Source: Chaunax sp. Z400 (lineage: Eukaryota > Chordata > Actinopteri > Lophiiformes > Chaunacidae). Taken from it: a stretch of 64,000 bases of DNA. This document shows, piece by piece, positions 63,001 through 64,000 of this stretch; within the stretch, counting starts at the first letter, position 1; the number at the start of each line of letters is the position of its first letter. The stretch is taken from the NCBI GenBank assembly GCA_037577475.1, contig CM075192.1, positions 12,805,908 through 12,869,907 on the forward strand. Reading direction: 5' to 3'. The translations under genes were made by a program, and so were the position numbers. The notes under the pieces are model-generated. The model was not told the origin of the DNA. It worked only from the letters and a program-made list of their open reading frames with translations, and made no database searches.

Positions 63001-63554
63001 TAGCGGTTGAAATTTTCTGAGACTATTTAAACCATGAAACACGGAGAGGGAGAAAGAGGGCACAAAGGGGGAGGGAGGAGGGAGATAAAGAGACAGGAAG
63101 AGAGGGGGAGAGAGTCATGTCTTTTTAATACTGGGACTGCTCCCTGGCAGTGAGTTAAAGCACACATCTACCAAACATCTGTCAAATGGCGTAATCCATA
63201 CGGTTTAGCATAAGCTCCTGGCAGGACCACTGGACAGGGACTCACAAATACACTGATAAAAACACCCAGCATTGGACAGGAAATGGGAATTTGCATGATC
63301 CTGTTGCCATGTGACTGGATGTTACCTTTATGTTTATACATGTCTCTAGGTATGAGAGCCTTTTTATGCATGCCTAAGTATGTGTGTCTGTGCGCTCTAA
63401 TACAATATGCATGATGCGTTTCTTACCATGGACCTGCAACATGGCTGAGGCCTCCGTCTTGCCCACACTGTTCTCTGATGTGCAGGTATACGTCCCTTCA
63501 TCCTGCTCTTTCACGCGGAACAATCGGAGGCTGTTGCCGTTGTGGATTTCAAAC
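36023..63554 (-). CDS. robo3: Roundabout axon-guidance receptor, probably Robo3 (5' part outside window)
   Basis: Slit-family receptor of commissural axons. Twenty-two exons, 5' to 3': 63427-63554, 59024-59148, 54749-54920, 54129-54325, 52186-52267, 51819-51987, 49366-49532, 48715-48836, 48291-48507, 47246-47364, 45661-45838, 43703-43921, 42810-42852, 42580-42716, 42191-42478, 41056-41182, 40572-40608, 39706-40090, 39391-39507, 38202-38381, 37848-37969, 36023-36034. All phases agree (about 1113 aa). Order: end of Ig3 (YTCTSENSVGKTEASA), Ig4 (KPRDQIATQGRSITFQC), Ig5 (PPIIRQGPTNQTV), FN3-1 to FN3-3 (SYIIEAF; VQGYRIFYR; EYK|VWCL), TM with CRHRRRK stop-transfer, and a tail. The tail has YPWLADSWP, YAKLQ (CC1 position), LTWVDVL (CC2-like), LPPPPAAP (CC3-like) and ENVIPYG. 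Ig1-Ig2 lie beyond 64000. The compact gene and hspa8 linkage favour robo3. Confidence 0.88.
36698..37072 (+). mobile_element. 5'-truncated non-LTR retrotransposon (LINE) 3' end
   Basis: The plus strand reads as the C-terminal end of a reverse-transcriptase ORF (HSFTLLPSGRRYKVPLAHKN, then IYKKSFIPSAMTILN, then a stop). A 3' UTR and a TTCTA pentamer tail (37043-37071) follow. The LLPSGRRY motif is typical of the end of Rex1/CR1-like ORF2 proteins in fish. Clade is inferred. Confidence 0.7.
37043..37071. repeat. TTCTA pentanucleotide tail
   Basis: About five to six units of TATTC at the end of the LINE fragment, typical of a LINE 3' microsatellite tail. Confidence 0.85.
38930..39290 (+). repeat. 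Interspersed repeat, family R1, longest copy
   Basis: Contains GCTGATGTTTAGCAGGTATG, CATGCTAACCATCTTAGA, GCTGAGGCTGATGGAAGCAT, TTTTGCACATATTTGG, CCTGATGATG, and CAAAATTTCATGGCAAACCA. It lies in a robo3 intron. Confidence 0.65.
40160..40430 (+). repeat. Interspersed repeat, family R1
   Basis: Shares GATGTTCACCATGGTCAGCA, TTAGCATGTTAG, GATCGCCAGGGGCATCAATG and the CACCAAAGTAGTG end block with the other family members. Confidence 0.5.
44460..44555 (+). repeat. Interspersed repeat, family R2, short fragment
   Basis: CTAAACAAGATATAA and TTGGACAGAGCAAGGTTAGC followed by TGTTTCCAG match the 3' part of the copy at 47740-48180. Confidence 0.45.
44556..44690. repeat. Compound TA / CTATAG / CA microsatellite
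   Basis: TA runs broken by symmetrical CTATATATAG blocks, then a CA stretch and more TA. Lies in a robo3 intron. Confidence 0.95.
44700..45335 (+). repeat. T/C-rich interspersed repeat
   Basis: Pyrimidine-rich sequence containing GTGTATTTAAGTCTG, CCCTCCTAGCC, CTTTTGGATTTATTATTGGC, TTAATTAAAAGTATTTTTCG and a CTGCATTTGGGTCCTA end. I recognise this style of 3' end from fish transposable elements but cannot assign a class. It explains overlapping plus-strand frames at 45041-45253. Confidence 0.5.
47116..47182. repeat. Near-perfect hairpin, 29-bp arms, 9-nt loop
   Basis: Arms at 47116-47144 and 47154-47182 are reverse complements with one mismatch (TACGGCTACAtCACTACAG versus its inverse); the loop is TCTTAAAGG. 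It lies in the robo3 intron just past the donor at 47246. It could be a short inverted-repeat element or a miRNA-like precursor. Confidence 0.85.
47740..48180 (+). repeat. Interspersed repeat, family R2
   Basis: Contains GAGTTAGATGAGAAGACTTG, GCTAGCTTAGCTTGGCATTC, CAAAATCCACCTACCAGCA and GCTGTTTCCTGCCGTAGGC. It shares GAGTTAGATGAGAAGA with 50140-50370. In a robo3 intron. Confidence 0.6.
48901..49106 (+). mobile_element. tRNA-derived SINE with 15-bp target-site duplication
   Basis: The 5' head carries pol III boxes: A box TGGCGCAGTGG (about 48913-48923) and B box GGTTCGATTCC (about 48974-48984), with a long variable region between. A body with TTTGGCTGTCCAATAAATTA and an A-rich tail follows. 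It is bounded by exact direct repeats AGAATTAATCAGCTA at 48886-48900 and 49107-49121. It sits in a robo3 intron between FN3 exons. Confidence 0.9.
49533..51818. other. robo3: robo3 intron between the two FN3-1 exons
   Basis: About 2.3 kb. Apart from the R2 repeat I see no coding block; open frames here have no splice or homology support. Confidence 0.5.
50140..50370 (+). repeat. Interspersed repeat, family R2
   Basis: Contains GAGTTAGATGAGAAGATCGA, CCCACTAATTAACATTATAT and AAGCTAAGCTAACCATCTCC. In a robo3 intron. Confidence 0.6.
55380..55690 (+). repeat. Teleost-wide interspersed repeat (CCATCCATTTTCT type)
   Basis: Diagnostic phrases: CATCCATTTTCTGTAACCAC, GCCTATCCCAGCTGACATTG, CAGTCCATCACAGGGCC, CAATTTAGAGTCACCAATTC, GACTGTGGGAGGAAGCCGGA, ACATGCAAACTCCACACAGA. 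I recognise it from many fish genomes. It explains the three overlapping frames here. In the robo3 intron before the Ig4 second exon. Confidence 0.85.
55880..56170 (+). repeat. Interspersed repeat, family R1
   Basis: Contains AATGCTAACAGTGTCAATGC, GATGTTTAACAGGTATACTG, TTCACCATCTTGGTAAAG, TTGAGGCTGATGGCTGATTA. In the long robo3 intron. Confidence 0.6.
57870..58260 (+). repeat. Interspersed repeat with two internal modules
   Basis: Two related modules in direct orientation (about 57985-58085 and 58115-58215). Each has a block like AGAATGAAAGTTCAATTTGT / AGAAAGTCCAACTTGT, then AACMATGGAAATG, AAAAATGACAAA-type words and GGCACCACTT. A common fish repeat; class unassigned. Confidence 0.55.
59290..59950 (-). 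repeat. Interspersed repeat, family R4
   Basis: Contains AATACTCGATTACAAGTAAA, TTTTACTACTGTAGTTG, GGTGCCCAACCTGGGGGTCT, and ends TTAGTTACTTTCCATCACTG. Reverse-oriented relative of 19670-19920. Confidence 0.6.
60110..60130. repeat. Poly(A) run
   Basis: An uninterrupted run of about 21 A. It may be the tail of an old retrotransposed sequence, but no body is recognised on either side. Confidence 0.8.
61990..62112 (+). promoter_or_regulatory. CpG-rich cluster with CCAAT, X-box and CRE motifs
   Basis: Within about 110 bp there are roughly ten CpG dinucleotides in otherwise CpG-poor DNA. Motifs: CCAAT (about 61994), a perfect RFX X-box GTCGTCATAGTAAC (62057-62070) and a CRE-like TACGTCA (62080-62086). 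A splice-donor-like TTACAG|GTATTG follows at about 62112. This looks like a small promoter or enhancer on either strand. No transcript evidence. Confidence 0.4.
63040..63116. repeat. Polypurine tract (GGAGA/GGGAG rich)
   Basis: About 75 bp nearly all purine on the plus strand, with very few C/T interruptions, in a robo3 intron. Such tracts can adopt triplex structures. Confidence 0.7.
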
Positions 63555-64000
63555 CTGTAAATGAGAAAAAGGGAGATAATGAAACATCTAAGATCTAGAG
63601 AGAAGCAGAAAAAAACCCCAATAATATACTAATCTACACAAAGCGAAGAAAATCTGCCAAAGACGTCTCTTCTCTTGTCAATCAACCTATTGCAGGGATT
63701 TTTTTTGCCAATCAGGTGATACTATCTTGAAAAGGGTGGGACAATGTGCCTTATCTGCTTTAGATATTGTTAGTGGATCCAGGAATATTCTTATAACGGT
63801 TGAAAATCAATTTTTCACTTCACCTCGGAAAAACAACTTTGTTATCTCTTATGTTTTATGTTTTCCTCTATGCAAGGGATGCAATGAATCAAATGGAAAT
63901 ATAATTCACTTAATTTCATGGAGTCGTACAACAAAGAACTGACGGATAAATGAAATACAAGAAGAAAAATTAAAGACTTTATATAATATAGCCCAGTCTG
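63555..64000. other. robo3: robo3 intron upstream of the Ig3 second exon
   Basis: Intronic sequence running off the window; no exon seen. Confidence 0.6.

Larger units (their letters stand above)
59149..63426. other. robo3: robo3 intron between Ig3 and Ig4
   Basis: A 4.3-kb intron with an R4 repeat, a poly(A) run, a CpG-rich promoter-like cluster (61990-62112) and a polypurine tract (63040-63116). No other exon of the receptor is seen in it. Confidence 0.6.

Overview
The window looks like a piece of a teleost (probably percomorph) nuclear genome. The genes are split by GT-AG introns, the encoded proteins are vertebrate (HSPA8, lens LIM2, a ROBO receptor, a ZP-domain protein), and the background is AT-rich with many TA microsatellites. 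Interspersed repeats of kinds I recognise from fish genomes are common, including a tRNA-derived SINE with a 15-bp target duplication. All exon limits were read by hand from splice sites and checked by phase: every chain given below stays in frame and ends at a stop.

Layout. (1) 1-8316: a tandem array of Pim-like serine/threonine kinase genes on the minus strand. Copy A runs off the left edge, copy B is complete (7 coding exons, 358 aa), and copy C has lost exons 1-3. The unit is about 3.75 kb, and copies A and B are nearly identical. Two perfect RFX X-box motifs lie upstream of each intact copy. (2) 10484-13816: a minus-strand ZPLD1-like ZP-domain membrane protein (10 coding exons, 400 aa), with a TATA box and a probable 5' UTR exon at about 14.45-14.5 kb. 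(3) 14.6-20.5 kb: intergenic, mostly transposon remnants and microsatellites, plus one orphan exon-like block at 15832-15936. (4) 20.57-26.5 kb: hspa8 on the plus strand, with a promoter carrying inverted CCAAT and a heat-shock-element-like site, a non-coding first exon and eight coding exons (646 aa). (5) 27327-28471: lim2 on the minus strand, convergent with hspa8 (4 coding exons, 173 aa). (6) 28.5-36 kb: intergenic repeats. (7) 36023-63554 and beyond: the 3' part of a roundabout receptor on the minus strand, most likely robo3. It has 22 coding exons, from the second half of Ig3 through Ig4, Ig5, three FN3 domains, the TM segment and the cytoplasmic tail. The Ig1-Ig2 exons lie beyond base 64000.

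The genes do not form a pathway; they are neighbours. HSPA8 and ROBO3 also lie on the same chromosome arm band (11q24) in humans, which fits conserved synteny and supports robo3 over robo1/robo2. The most interesting signals are the paired X-boxes in the kinase array; a CpG-rich cluster with CCAAT, X-box and CRE motifs inside a robo3 intron; a 29-bp-arm hairpin in another robo3 intron; a GC-AG intron and micro-exons in robo3; and a piece of hspa8 exon 5 sitting inside hspa8 intron 1.
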